A stretch of 64,000 bases of DNA, taken from positions 41,933,917 to 41,997,916 of the forward strand of contig OY829544.1 in assembly GCA_963691705.1 (NCBI GenBank), read 5' to 3'. This document shows positions 43,747 to 55,123 of the stretch, piece by piece. The stretch is from Viola odorata (lineage: Eukaryota > Streptophyta > Magnoliopsida > Malpighiales > Violaceae). A program made the position numbers and the translations under genes. The notes beneath the pieces are model-generated. The model had not been told where the DNA came from. It worked only from the letters and a program-made list of their open reading frames with translations, and ran no database searches. Each line of letters starts with the position of its first letter. Position 1 is the first letter of the stretch.

Positions 43747-46700
43747 TGTTGATACCCGAATTTTGACGCCATTTTTATTTAATTTTAGCATTTCTGTTAT
43801 TCAGTTAATTTACAGTCATTTTCAGTTGATTTAATGTCGCTAGCATTCTTAGGTGTTTCGTGGCATTTTAGCATCATCGTTAGCATCGTCAGCTTTCGAA
43901 ATCGCATTTTTAATTTTTCGGCATGTATTTTCATTATTATTATCATTAATATTTTTAGCCTTAAAAATCACATTTTTAATTATCAGGCAGTCGTTTGCTA
44001 ACTTTTTCTTCATTTTAGGTCATCACACGAATTTTAGGATTTTTTATATTTTAGCACAGTTTTTAGTATTTTTATTATTTTATAATTATTTTTATTCGAG
44101 CTTTTATTGGACCCGAGTAAGTCCACTCGGACAATAGCTTGACTTTAAAATGTTTTCCATCAACTAGTTGCTAGATTTTTTTCTGGTCGCAACGGTCTAC
44201 AGCGATTCGCGTAATTTTCGACGTAACGTTATTATTTTTCCGTTCAAACGTTTCACATTTTTGAACGCGAAAATAAACACGTTAAAAGAGGAATTTTCAT
44301 CCTTCGCTGTAGACGGTTAAACCCGTCGTATTTTTCTCTACGCGACGGTACCTTCGGCTCAAAAAGTCAGAACGTTTGGTCGCGGGAACCGGCTCGAGGC
44401 CATTTTAATCAGATAAAATGCCATTTGATCATGGCCATTGATCTGGTCAACCAAGGAAAGTCAACCAGATCAATGGCCCTTGATTTAATGTGCATAATGC
44501 ACATGCACAGTGCCAAGGGAGTGCAGCGAAGCAGCCCACGCCCGAGCCACCTGCTCCCGTCGCGTCCATAGCCTCCTGTTCCTCCGCCATCATCACCGCT
44601 ATCACCCTAGCTCCGCCACCTCACGCAGCCGTAGACCCGACGTCATCACAGCGACGTCATCACGGCCTCCACGCGCAGCACCCGCACCTCCTCCTCACGC
44701 GATCTTCGGCTATAAATAGCCCCCTCCTCCAACACATTCGGGGCACCAAAAAAACAGCAAGAAACCTTGCTTTCTTCCCTCCCTCTGATCAGTTGCTCAT
44801 ATTGAGCGAAGATCGTCAAAGTTCAAAGTTTGAGAGTGAGTTTCTCTCTCTAGCATTTCTCGGTTTTTTTAGCCACTTTCTTGTTTAATTTCGTTTGGCT
44901 CTTGTTTGAGCAAGTTAATTGTTTTCTTTTATGTCATTAATTCATATGCATAACGTAGATTAAATACACTCCTTCAATTTTAAAAATCATTGGTTAGATC
45001 GCTCAAATTAATTAGTTTTCGATAATTAACAGTTTTGTCGTTTTTTCGAAATTAAATTTTGTACGAGTAAAACTAAAAATCGGGGTTGGTATAGTCGGGA
45101 AGTCGTCGAAGAGATGAACATTTCAGTATGAACGATTTTTAAATCGGCCACTTGAGGCCGGAGCTTTGCCGCCGGCAGTACGCCGGCGACCAAGAAAGGT
45201 GACGAATGAACAGTGCCAGGCCAACGACACTGTTCACGCGGGAATGGGCTTGGCCCATTCCCTTTTAAATTCTCATGGGCCAGGCACTATTCCTGGCCCA
45301 TTTTTCACTTCTTTTCATTCTTCAATTGGGCCCAGCCCATTTTCAATTGTTTTCAAAACTTCGGATCACTTTTTTTCGTAAAATACTCGTATGCTTCGTA
45401 TGATTATTTGTCGTACTAACACTTTTAACTTTCTGTAATATCAACTGTTTATTTTCTGTAAATATCAACTGTTTAATTTTCCGCACTTTACTTTTCCGCA
45501 CTTTAAATTTCAGCAATTTACTTTCAGCAATTTAAATTCAATACCGCCTACATGGTCGGTCGCACTTATCAACTGCTTAATTTTCCGCACTTTAAATTCC
45601 AGCAATTTACTTTCAGCAATTTAAATTCAATACCGCCTACATGGTCGGTCGCATTTTAATTTTCGTAAACATTCAACTGCTTTAATTTTTCGCACACTGC
45701 TGGAAATCCTTCCGCAAATTATCAACTGTTTATTTTCTGCAATATCAACTGCTTTAATTTTTCGCAAAACTGTTGGAAATCCTTCCGCAAATTATCAACT
45801 GTTTACTTTTCCGCACTTTACTTTTCCGCACTTTAAATTTCAGCAATTTACTTTCAGCAATTTAAATTCAATACCGCCTACATGGTCGGTCGCAATATCA
45901 ACTGTTTATTTTCTGCAATATCAACTGCTTTAATTTTTCGCAAAACTGCTGGAAATCCTTCCGCAAATTATCAACTGTTTACTTTTCCGCACTTTACTTT
46001 CCCGCACTTTAAATCTCAGCAATTTACTTTCAGCAATTTAAATTCAATACCGCCTACATGGTCAGTCGCAATATCAACTGTTTATTTTCTGCAAATATCC
46101 AATTGTTTATTCCCTGCATTATCAACCTGTTTTATTTTCTGCAAATCATTAAACTTTTTTTCTTCCCTGTAAATCGCCAATGGCATTTAATTTTTCTGCA
46201 CTTATCAAAACAGCATTTAAATTCTCGTATGCGTAAAATCACTCATTTTTCGCATGCAATCAACCTAGCATTTAAATTCTCGTATGCGTAAAATCAATCA
46301 TTTTTCGCATGCAATCAACCTAGCATTTAAATTCTCGTATGCGTAAAATCAATCATTTTTCGCATGCAATCAACACAGCATTTAAATTCTCGTATGCGTA
46401 AAATCAATCATTTTTCGCATCCAATCAACACAGCATTTAAATTCTCGTGTGCTTAAAATCAATCATTTTTCGCATGCAATCAACTCAGCATTTAAATCTC
46501 GTATGCGTAAAATCCATCATTTTTCGCATACAATCAACTGTCATCATTTTATCAAACTCAGCATCTCACTTTCGTATGCGTAGAATCCATCATTTTACGT
46601 GTGCAATCGACTGTCATTTAAATTTTCGCACTCATAGAATTGCCTAGTTATTTCTCAAGCCATCACTAACACTCTCGTTTTGTAGGTTAATTTCAAGCTT

Positions 46701-47433
46701 CGCTCGAAAGTACGCCTCACAAGTCCCTTTTATTTATTCGATGCTTTTCGCAAATATCAACTGCATGCATGATATATAGAACTGCTAGAATTAAAATCAA
46801 CCCACATGAACAACGTGTTTAAAGAGTTGCTTAAAATGCCATGTTCATATGATTTTAAATTCTCGCTTGTTTTGACTGCATGTACATGGGGACTTTCGAT
46901 CCCACTTCAGTTTTTCACTTTAAAATCAATCATTTAAATTGGTACTCTGTTAGCAATCCATGTTAGGATCACGTAGTAATTAAGTTAATCATGCATGGAC
47001 CGATGATGAAAAAAGAGGGCGCTCATTCAGTCTTACGGAAAATTCAGTCCCATCACGATCATAATAAAGACTAAAGTGACGATTCCTCTGAGGGCCCCCT
47101 TTTTCAAAACGCATTTCTCAAACACCTTTTTAAACACCTCTCTCATCAACCGGTAACCGTTTTCGGATGTGCCTCGGGTGCCTAACACCTTCCCGAGACC
47201 ATAACAAGACCCCGAACCTTTGTCTGGGGTCCAGACCCTTTTTTTTTGTGCCTTTAGTTTTTTTACTTATTATATTTCCTATGCCATGACGATTAGGGTT
47301 CCCTAAGCTTAGCAACCAAATTAGGGTGGCGACTTCATTGCATGCTGCGAGGCGTCCTTTTACGCCGAGCATCTGAAGGTCTCAAATTTCGTTGCACACT
47401 CGCGAATGTTTTTTAAATTTCCAAGGCGCGACA
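43747..47433 (+). repeat. 3' LTR of element C
   Basis: 3687 bp with the same ends as 31039-34253. Extra sequence includes 44989-45359 (371 bp), a 15-bp duplication of CGACGTCATCACAG near 44640 and added sub-repeat copies near 45720. TATA box at 44711-44718. Right flank AGGGG. Confidence 0.9.
44989..45359. other. 371-bp segment present only in the 3' LTR of element C
   Basis: The shared sequence AAAAATC|TTCGGATCAC in the 5' LTR (break after 32267) is opened here. The segment has no terminal inverted repeats or target duplication; its end TTTCAAAAC resembles the TTTAAAAATC at the break, which suggests a deletion from the 5' LTR at short homology rather than an insertion here. Confidence 0.7.
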
Positions 47434-47745
47434 AGGGGAAATAAGGTTAAGCGTATCAAGGCTACAATGGGTAGCTTACACATGGCCAGCACGTCGGGGA
47501 ACTCGGGAAGGGCAGTGTTTCGGGTGGAGGATAGCGAAATTGTGAACATGAATAGGTTGAGAGAGGCTATAATGGTCGAGACTGGCACTTGGGATGTTGG
47601 GTGTCTTTTGTCTATTACAGATAAGGTGAACGAAGATGTTTTCCTAACGAAGATATTTTCCTAATCTTTGACCGAGAGAGGTTTGGAGTGGAGGTTGGTA
47701 ATATCCAACGTTAGGATATTGCAGTAGCGGGTTTCCTAGTTTTCG

Positions 47746-50700
47746 ATGGTTCAAGTTTTTTCGTGGAACTGTAGGGGTCTTTTGTCGGTAAAGAAAAGGT
47801 GCTTCATTAAGAATATGTTTCAAGGAGATCAGGTGTCGTTTTGCCTGCTTCAAGAGAGCAAACGGGAAGTTGTTAATGATTTCCTTATTCATGTGTTAGG
47901 AGGTGACAATGATACCAGATGGGTTTATGCTAGGTGGGGAGGTCGGGGGGGTTAGTGTCATTATGGGATTCCAAAGCTTTTTGGCTGGACCATTCTGAGG
48001 TGGGGAACAAGTTTATCTAGATTGAGGGTGAACTTGTTGAGAACAACATGAGTTGTGTGATTCTAAACGTGTATGCCCCTAATGCCTCTGATCTTCGTGA
48101 GCAGCTATGGGAGGAGTTGGGCAGGAAGATTGAGAGTACCACGCTGCCTGTGTTAGTAGCTAGAGATTTCAATGAAATTTTAGTTCCTTCTGACCGTTTA
48201 AACGGAGAAGGGTACTCGCGGGGTATGGTTGCTTTTCAAGATTGGGTGGACAGATGTGGGCTGCACGACATCTCACTGGTAGGGAGGAGATTCACATGGT
48301 CTAATTCTATCAGTAGGAGCAAGATTGATAGAGTTCTTGTTCAGGCCGGTTGGCTTACCTATATACAACACTATGAGCTCTCAGCTCTTCACAGGAATGG
48401 TTCGGATCATGCGCCATTGATCCTTAGACGAGATATGGTAGATTGGGGTCTGAAACCTTTCAGAGATCTAGCTGTTTGGTGGGAGGATAGGGAGTTTAAG
48501 GATCGGGTGGCAGGTTGGTGGGCGGAAGCTGGAACTGAATTTCCAGGTAGTTTCCGTGTAGTACATAAGATGCGTTTCTTGAAGATGAAAATTCGGACAT
48601 AGAACAACGAAATATTTGGCAATGTAGAGCATAGTCTGAGAGCTCTGCAGGAGAGATGTGAGGAGTTAGAGCGACGTGTGGATGCCTGCCCTATGTCTCA
48701 GGCAGAACAGGCTGAGTACAACGCCATTAAAAGTAAGGTGTGGAGCCAACAAGACCGAGTGGATAGGTATTGGCAGTAGAAGAACAGATTAAAGTAGAAT
48801 GTGTACGGGGATCGGAATACGGGTATTTTCACAAGATGGCTAAGATTGAAACGAGAAAGAACACCATTAGAGAGATAGTGACTCCGACTTCTACTCTCAC
48901 TACCCCGGTGGAAATTAAGAGTGCAGCATTATGAGGCCTTCTTTAAGTCGGCTAGTTGGAATAGGCCTCGGATGCAGGATTTGGGATTTTCCAAGTTGAA
49001 TGAGGCAGAAGCAGCAGGGTTGGAGAAGGAGGTCACTCAAGCTGAAATTTGGGAGGCGGTTAAAGGGTGTGACAGTCAGAAATCCCCAGGGCCAGATGGG
49101 CTGCTTTTCAAATTAGATTTTGAAAAGGCTTATGACTCCATTGAAAGGGAATATTTGGATGATGTGATGAGGCTTATGGATTTCGGAGAAAAGTGGAGGG
49201 GATGGATTCGTTAGTGTATTAGCACGAATAAGGTGTCCGTCCTTATTAACGGGTCACCTTCGGGCCAGTTTATTGTGGGGAGAGGTCTGCGACATGGGTG
49301 CTCGATGTCCCTGTTCTTATTCAATTTTGCGGCAGAGGGGTTGCATCGGCTATTTATTAGAGCAGAGGAGGTAAGGCTCTTGCGAGGCATAGGCAACCCG
49401 GTGGCAGGATGGCATCTAAGCCACTTACAGTTTGCAAACGATACTTTGATTTTTGTGAACAATGACGAGGAGAAAATTCAGGGAGTGAAAGGCACGTTGA
49501 GGTGGTTTGATGCGTACTCTGGCCTTCGGGTTAATTTCCACAAGAGCACCTTGATAGGAGTGAACTTAAGTGATCATATTGGTGGCATTTTAGCTACGCG
49601 GGTAGGTTGTAAGTACGAAGCTCTTCCATTTAAGTATCTGGGGTCTTTGTTGGGTTTTAATCCGAGGAGGAAATCCGGGTGGCAATTTCTAGTGCAAAAG
49701 TTACAGAAAAAACTCTCTACGTGGAAGGGTCATCTCCTTTCGGTGGGAGGACATGTGACTTTGATTAAATCAGTGCTCGCTAGTCTCCCTATTTATAACA
49801 TGTCTATTTACAGGATGCCTAAATCGGTGGTGCAACAATGTGAAGGTGTGATGCGCCGATTTTTATGGAGTGGTATGGATAACACTAAAGGGTTGGCCAA
49901 GCTGCAATGGGAGGAAGTTACTTGTTTGGTGTCGTTTGGGGGCCTGGGTAATGGGAGGTTACAAGACCGAAATGTGACGCTTCTATTCAAATGGATTTGG
50001 GAGCTAATAAAGGGTAACAGGAAGCTCTGGGCCGAGATCATTCGTAAGCAATATAATCCTAGTTCTATTAAGGACTTGTGGCGGGAGAGAGAGGGGCTTC
50101 TTCCCCCAAGCTGGAGAGACATTTTGCGAGTATGTGGGCGGGGTGCTGAGTTCTTTGAGCTATGGACTAGTCATACTTCGTTGAAAGTTGGAGAGGGCGA
50201 GACTACGGGTTTTTGGTGGGATACATGGGCAAGTAAGGAACCATTGGCTCTCTTACATCCTCGTCTGTATCATCTGTCGAGTATGCAGGGAGGGAACGTC
50301 AAGGAGTTTGGCAAGTGGGAGGGGATGGTGTGGGAGTGGCAAAGTGAGTAGAGGCGTAGGTTGTTTGAATAGGAGAGAGACGAATGGCTGAGCTTGAGCG
50401 AGCGGTTGCCAGTTCCAAGCAGGGGGGGACAGCAAGATGTTCTTAGCTGGGATCTTGATCGATCAGGGACCTATACAGTGCACTCAGGATATAAGACTTG
50501 GGAAGCAAGGAGGCTCGAGACCAGGCCTCTACTTCGGTCATGTTGGACTGGATTGGTTCCGTATAGAGTGGAGTTCTTCTTATGGTTAACGCTCAGGGAG
50601 AGGATTGTGACTAGGTCATTTCTAGTGAGACGCAATATGATTTTGGAAGCCCTGAACATCTGCCCAATGTGTAACAGGGAGCCAAAGGATGTTACTCATC

Positions 50701-50894
50701 TTTTCCTACGCTGTGAGGTTGCTAGGAGGGTATGGGAGTTCGTTATGAGATGGCTTCGGGTGGTGTGGTGCCAGCCCCGAAATTTAGCGGATTTATGGAG
50801 GTCTTGGGGGAAATATTTACCTACCTACGATAAGCAAGCTGGTAAGAGATGGAAATCTCTATTCTATGCAGTTATTTGGACTCTATGGAAGTAA
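47746..50894 (+). pseudogene. LINE ORF2 (endonuclease, reverse transcriptase, zinc finger), copy 1, broken
   Basis: Starts MVQVFSWNCRGL at 47746. Endonuclease/exonuclease/phosphatase domain to about 48440 with LLQES, YAPN, RDFNEI (first Gly lost, Asp and Asn kept), TWSN, SKIDRV and SDHAPL. A frameshift lies near 47955; stops follow at 48600 and beyond. Reverse transcriptase: KSPGPDG at 49080-49105 runs directly into KLDFEKAYDSI, so about 150 residues of the palm are deleted. The catalytic FADD motif reads FAND, with Asn codon at 49437-49439. C-terminal part to 50894 includes the zinc finger CPMCNREPKDVTHLFLRC. Two TAG codons lie at 50349 and 50370. It cannot encode an active enzyme. Confidence 0.85.
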
Positions 50895-52184
50895 CGAAAT
50901 GCAGCAATTTTTAGATAGGAAGAGTATTCCGAGATGTAGTGTCTAAATATGATCTTCTCCTTATGGCATTGATGGCTGAAAAGTAAGGACCACTTGTTCG
51001 TGTACAACATGTTTGATATGTTGCAGACTTCGGCATGGCTGCTGAGTCGTGATTAGTGGTTTCTGAGTTGGTTTCGGGTGTTAGCTTGTCTAGTTTCATG
51101 TCTGCTTAGTTTTTGTGGCGCCTGTGTGCGCTCCCTACCATGCATTGGCAGCTGTTTCGTGACTACTGGTGTCTAAGTCTTGAAGCAGATATAAGGCATA
51201 ACAGGCAAAGAATGAATCATTAGGGACCTTGAATAGATGGTAGCATTTTCATTCTATGTGCGCAAGTCAAGTGTGTGACCATCATTCGGGGGTTTTAAAG
51301 ACTGAAAGAGAAAATTTCAAAAAATTAAACACTAAATAAACTAAAAATAATTAAAGCATGCATAAAACTGAAAATACTAGCAGTTCAAACTCCTCCCCAC
51401 ACTTAGGCATCGCATTGTCCTCAATGCGAGAAGGAGACAAAAAGATAGCAGTTCAAACTAAAGCATAAAGGGGAATTGTTCAACATAAAATAAAAGATAA
51501 GCCCATGCAGGGGCAAAGGGATAGATTGTTCGGGGTCTCGAATCGAGGATAGGGGAAGATTGCGACAGTGTTGGCTTCGGGGTCTCGAATCGGAAACAGG
51601 TGTCGGGGTCTCAAATGACGGATTCCACGTGGCGCACCAGGAGAGGATGGGAAGTTCCTGAAAAAGCTGATACCCGACACCTGTACAAATCAGAGAAAAA
51701 AGTGAGATTTTTTTTTTTTTTTTGAAGTTGAATTTGAAAAACGGGGGAAAGAAGGAAAAACAAAAGGAATTAATGGGGTTTGAAAAAGGAGGGGACAAGA
51801 GAATTAAATGAGGATGGAAGGAGACAAAAGTAATTAAAGCTACCATAGGGAACATAAAAAGCTAAATTAAATGGGGAATTAATGGGGTTTGAAAAAGGAG
51901 GGGACGAGAATTAAATGAGGAGGGAAGGAGACAAAGCTAATTAAAACTACATAGGGAACATAAGAAGTGTGCATAAAGAATAAAAAAGCTAAGTTTGACT
52001 TGGAATTGAAAAATTGAAAAATTAAAAGGAAAGGAGGAAAGAGGGTTAGGAATCCGTAAGCTTTCCCCACACTTGGCCTTGATTATAGTCGGGGCCTCGA
52101 CTCTTCAAGTTTCCTTCAACCAATTCTACTAAATGCTTTCCATCCTCTTAGTTTGATGTGAATTATCGCATAGATTGGATGATC

Positions 52185-53117
52185 TTATAGCAAAGCATCT
52201 TGCATGCGGCCATGATATGAGTCAAATATTAATTTGGGCTCCTGCAAAATTAAGAGGAAAAAATTATTATGAGTGGAAGGTGATTCAAGAAAAGGATCAA
52301 TATAATCAAAAAGTTTCAAAATCTCCCTTTCACCCATAACGGCTTTAGATCGAGGGCACGATGAAAAGCTCAAGTCCTCAATTATCTCCTCCTCAATCTC
52401 ACTTAAATCCTCATCCTCAGTCTCCCTTGCATCCTCATTCACAATCTCTCCCGGCTGAAAAATAGTTTCTGCCCTTGATTCTGCTTCGAGGTCTCGAAGC
52501 TCGTCATAAAAATCTGGCAGATTTTTGTTGCTCAAATTCGGGACCTCGATGTCTGTGTAGTCCATATTGGCTCTTGACTCCAAAGGAGAGCATCCTGAAT
52601 CCTCCAATTTTAGCTCATCCATAGGCATGAAAAGGTCCTCTATCCCATAAGACTCATCATCTTGGTCATGACGCTCATATGGTAACTCCCATAGGGTGGT
52701 GGTGGAGAAACTCTCCTCTTCACTTAAATAGTCGTCACTATCTAAGTGCTGCAAATGTTGTTCTATAGGAGTGATAGGGTGATCCATCGTCTGATTGGGC
52801 AAGAGAGCTAAAAAATTTGGTTCGGGAGCTAGGGCAGCTTCGGGGTCTTGAATCCGATTCGGGACCTCGACTTCAATGTCCTCTTGACGCCACTGCTCCT
52901 TAAGCTCCTGCATTTCTAAAGTTAGCTCTTTTAATTGATTTTCCATGTTAATCAACCTCACCTTATTTGATTCGGGTGCTGGGGCAGCGTCGAGGGCAAG
53001 ATGATAGGGCAGGGATGTGAAGTTTTCTTCAATATACTCTTGGCGCCTCTGCTCCCGAAAGGTCTCTTTAAATTGATTAACCATGCCAATTAATGCAGCC
53101 AGATTTTCTTGAGACAA
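52185..53117 (-). pseudogene. ORF of element D, gag C-terminal remnant joined to an acidic region
   Basis: The open frame of 310 codons starts at a Leu codon (LSQENLAALIGMVNQF), not an ATG. Upstream in frame, beyond a TAG, lies NFSYGVHSRPGYQYF, the kind of segment seen near the end of Athila-type gag. The body has Gln/Glu-rich helices (QLKELTLEMQELKEQW) and then a long acidic stretch (EDEDLSEIEEEIIEDLS). Only about 215 bp separate it from the primer-binding site, so the gag N-terminal part is missing. Function unknown. Confidence 0.5.
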
Positions 53118-53331
53118 CCCTGTGTCTTGAGGAGGTTGTGGAGGCTAAAAATATTGATATCCAGGTCTAGAATGCACTCCATAGCTGAAATTTCCTTGAT
53201 TCCAGCACGGGGGGTTAGGAGTAAAATGCTGAGGAAAAGAGGGTGAATGAGAATAAGAATTAAAATAAGATATTTAAAGAAAGAAATAAAATAAAACACA
53301 AATCTGGACTTGTCTAGGGCAAGACTTAACA

Positions 53332-53353
53332 CCGATCCCCGGCAACGACGCCA
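53332..53353 (-). promoter_or_regulatory. Primer-binding site of element D
   Basis: Minus strand TGGCGTCGTTGCCGGGGATC, 3 nt from the LTR; one base from TGGCGCCGTTGCCGGGGA, complementary to the 3' end of tRNA-Asp and typical of Athila-type elements. Confidence 0.75.
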
Positions 53354-53356
53354 TTT

Positions 53357-55123
53357 TGATAACGCGCTTGTCGAGGGCACGATCAAATAAATAATTACAA
53401 CTTATCACATGCAACAAAATAGATTGAAGACAGTGGCAAGAGGATCGATCCACAGAGATTGGTGAAGACTTACACTAGACAATGCCAGATTATAAAATAA
53501 AACAATAAAAGAAACAAAACAGAATTCAAGGGCTGGATGGAGAGAAACTGATTCAAGGTCTTGAATGGAAGAACAAAAACACAAAAAGTAACACTCGGGG
53601 GGGTTTTACTTGACTAAAACAAGTCAGCCAAGAGAGATTGGGAGCTAACAATTCTAATTAAGAAAGCAGTGTTCGGGGTCTCGAATGTCACGTTCGGGGT
53701 CCCGAATGATAAAATAAAGCAAATCAGCAAATAATTTCAGAAATAATAAAACATAGGGAAAATAAACACAAATAATCAGATAGAGAAGGATCTTAGCAAA
53801 GGTACTCTTGGGTTGCATTCGGGGGCTCGGTTGTCATCAGCACAAAGGTATTCTATTCAAGACATCATAGAACTGACATAGGGACCAGATTCCTCGGATA
53901 TCCCCTACTTTTCTCTTAGGAGAAACTACCCATCGTTTCCACATATGAGGTAGTCTTGACAGTTTGCCATCCCTCCAGGCACGAATGCGGGAGGGCCATA
54001 CTCAAACTGCCCATGAAGATAAGAAAAGACAGATCTAGAGCTAAAAGTCCCTCAGTTAGTCAGGCTCGTGACCTCGCTCTAATCAATTACTCATCCTATC
54101 TATTCGAGACCACTTCAGCGCAGTCAAGACTAAACAGATGCCTACTTGTTCCATGCAATTTTCCTTCCGTATTCATCACAAAGATGGCAACATTCACACA
54201 AAATAATGATCAGTTGATCAAGCTTCAAATTATTTCATGCGAAGATGTAATTAAAACGACAAGTAATTGAATATGGCAGCAAGAATATATTAAGCACATT
54301 AAGGCCTCGAATCTGCCCTTGCAACCCTTGAATCACCCTTGCTAAGAACTAAAGATTTAGCTACTCATGCTTGAAGATGAACAATTAATAATTGAAGAAA
54401 GCATAATAAGTAAATAAATAGATGAAGGGAAGAAGACTTTGTTACTAAAAATCCGTTTGAATCCCGGCGGCAAGGTTGAAGATGAGCTAACAAGAACTAG
54501 AGAGAGAAACTAGAGAGAAGTCTAAGAAAACTAAAACTAATGATTTTCTAAAACTATCCTAAGTGATGAGAGATGTCCTAAACTACTCTTGGATGCTCCT
54601 TATATACTAGAGCTCCAAGCACAAAATATCTTCAACCTAAAACTAGGGACAAAACGCATTAATTGAAAGCCTATAAAAATGGATCCATGTTCCTTAAAGC
54701 ACAAAGCTGAAAAAGCATAAAGCTGTCTGGTTTTCCCAGCTTTGGCAAGTCTGGAATGGGCTCAAGGCCTGCAATGGTCAGAGGGGTAGGTATTTTGTGA
54801 TCAGTGCAGACTGTCAGAATAGTGTCAGGGAGGTCACATGGGAGCTTTGGCAAGAGGACACGTGGAAATGACCCTCTTTGCCCTTCGGGGGCCCAAATGG
54901 AGAATCCGATTTGGGACCTTGAACGTTGTTTTGGACTCGGGACCTCGACTTTGGTCTTGAAGCTCGAATTTGCACAAAATGCACCAAAAACGCATGTTTT
55001 TGCATAAACTCCCTTTTTAGGCCTAGATCTGCAATAGTAATGAAAATAAGGGTAAATTAGCACAATCATGCCTTAAATTGATGAAATAATAGAGCGAAAA
55101 TCATGCATAAATACACGTTATCA
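53357..55123 (-). repeat. 5' LTR of element D
   Basis: 1767 bp. Plus-strand ends TGATAACGCGC and CACGTTATCA are inverted copies (TGATAAC/GTTATCA). It shares short blocks with the solo LTR at 59211-60667, such as TGTCGAGGGCA and TCCACAGAGAT. Confidence 0.8.

Larger units (their letters stand above)
31039..47433 (+). mobile_element. Element C: Ogre-type Ty3-gypsy retrotransposon without pol
   Basis: 16.4 kb, flanked by AGGGG on both sides (31034-31038 and 47434-47438). Very long LTRs (3215 and 3687 bp), a primer-binding site, a small ORF1, a gag of Ogre type, then 6.4 kb without pol that is mostly repeats, a polypurine tract and the 3' LTR. Long LTRs, extra ORF upstream of gag and tandem repeats in the 3' untranslated part are features of Ogre elements. 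Lacking protease, reverse transcriptase and integrase, it must have been moved by an autonomous relative. LTR substitutions are few, so the insertion is fairly young. Confidence 0.88.
29550..51158 (+). mobile_element. LINE (plant L1-type), copy 1, interrupted by element C
   Basis: The LINE sequence is 29550-31038 plus 47434-51158; element C (31039-47433) sits between with a perfect AGGGG duplication, splitting the basic C-terminal end of ORF1. ORF1 carries an RRM; ORF2 carries an endonuclease, reverse transcriptase and a C-terminal zinc finger. The true 5' end is not certain, since the sequence starts directly at the end of the copy B LTR. The 3' end lacks a poly(A): similarity to LINE copy 2 stops near 51158, about 65 bp short of the end of copy 2. 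Confidence 0.8.
51159..55123 (-). mobile_element. Element D: truncated Athila-like gypsy derivative
   Basis: On the minus strand: 5' LTR (55123-53357), primer-binding site, a gag-end-like ORF, and two AAGTGTGGGGA-type motifs (at about 52068 and 51400 on the plus strand as complements), known from the 3' region of plant gypsy elements. No pol and no 3' LTR. The right flank CGTAC belongs to LINE copy 2; the left end is joined to LINE copy 1 near 51158. So the 3' part was lost in a rearrangement. Confidence 0.7.

Noticed and set aside
54671..55069. Minus-strand ORF of 132 codons
   Set aside because: Lies within the LTR of element D; no conserved domain.
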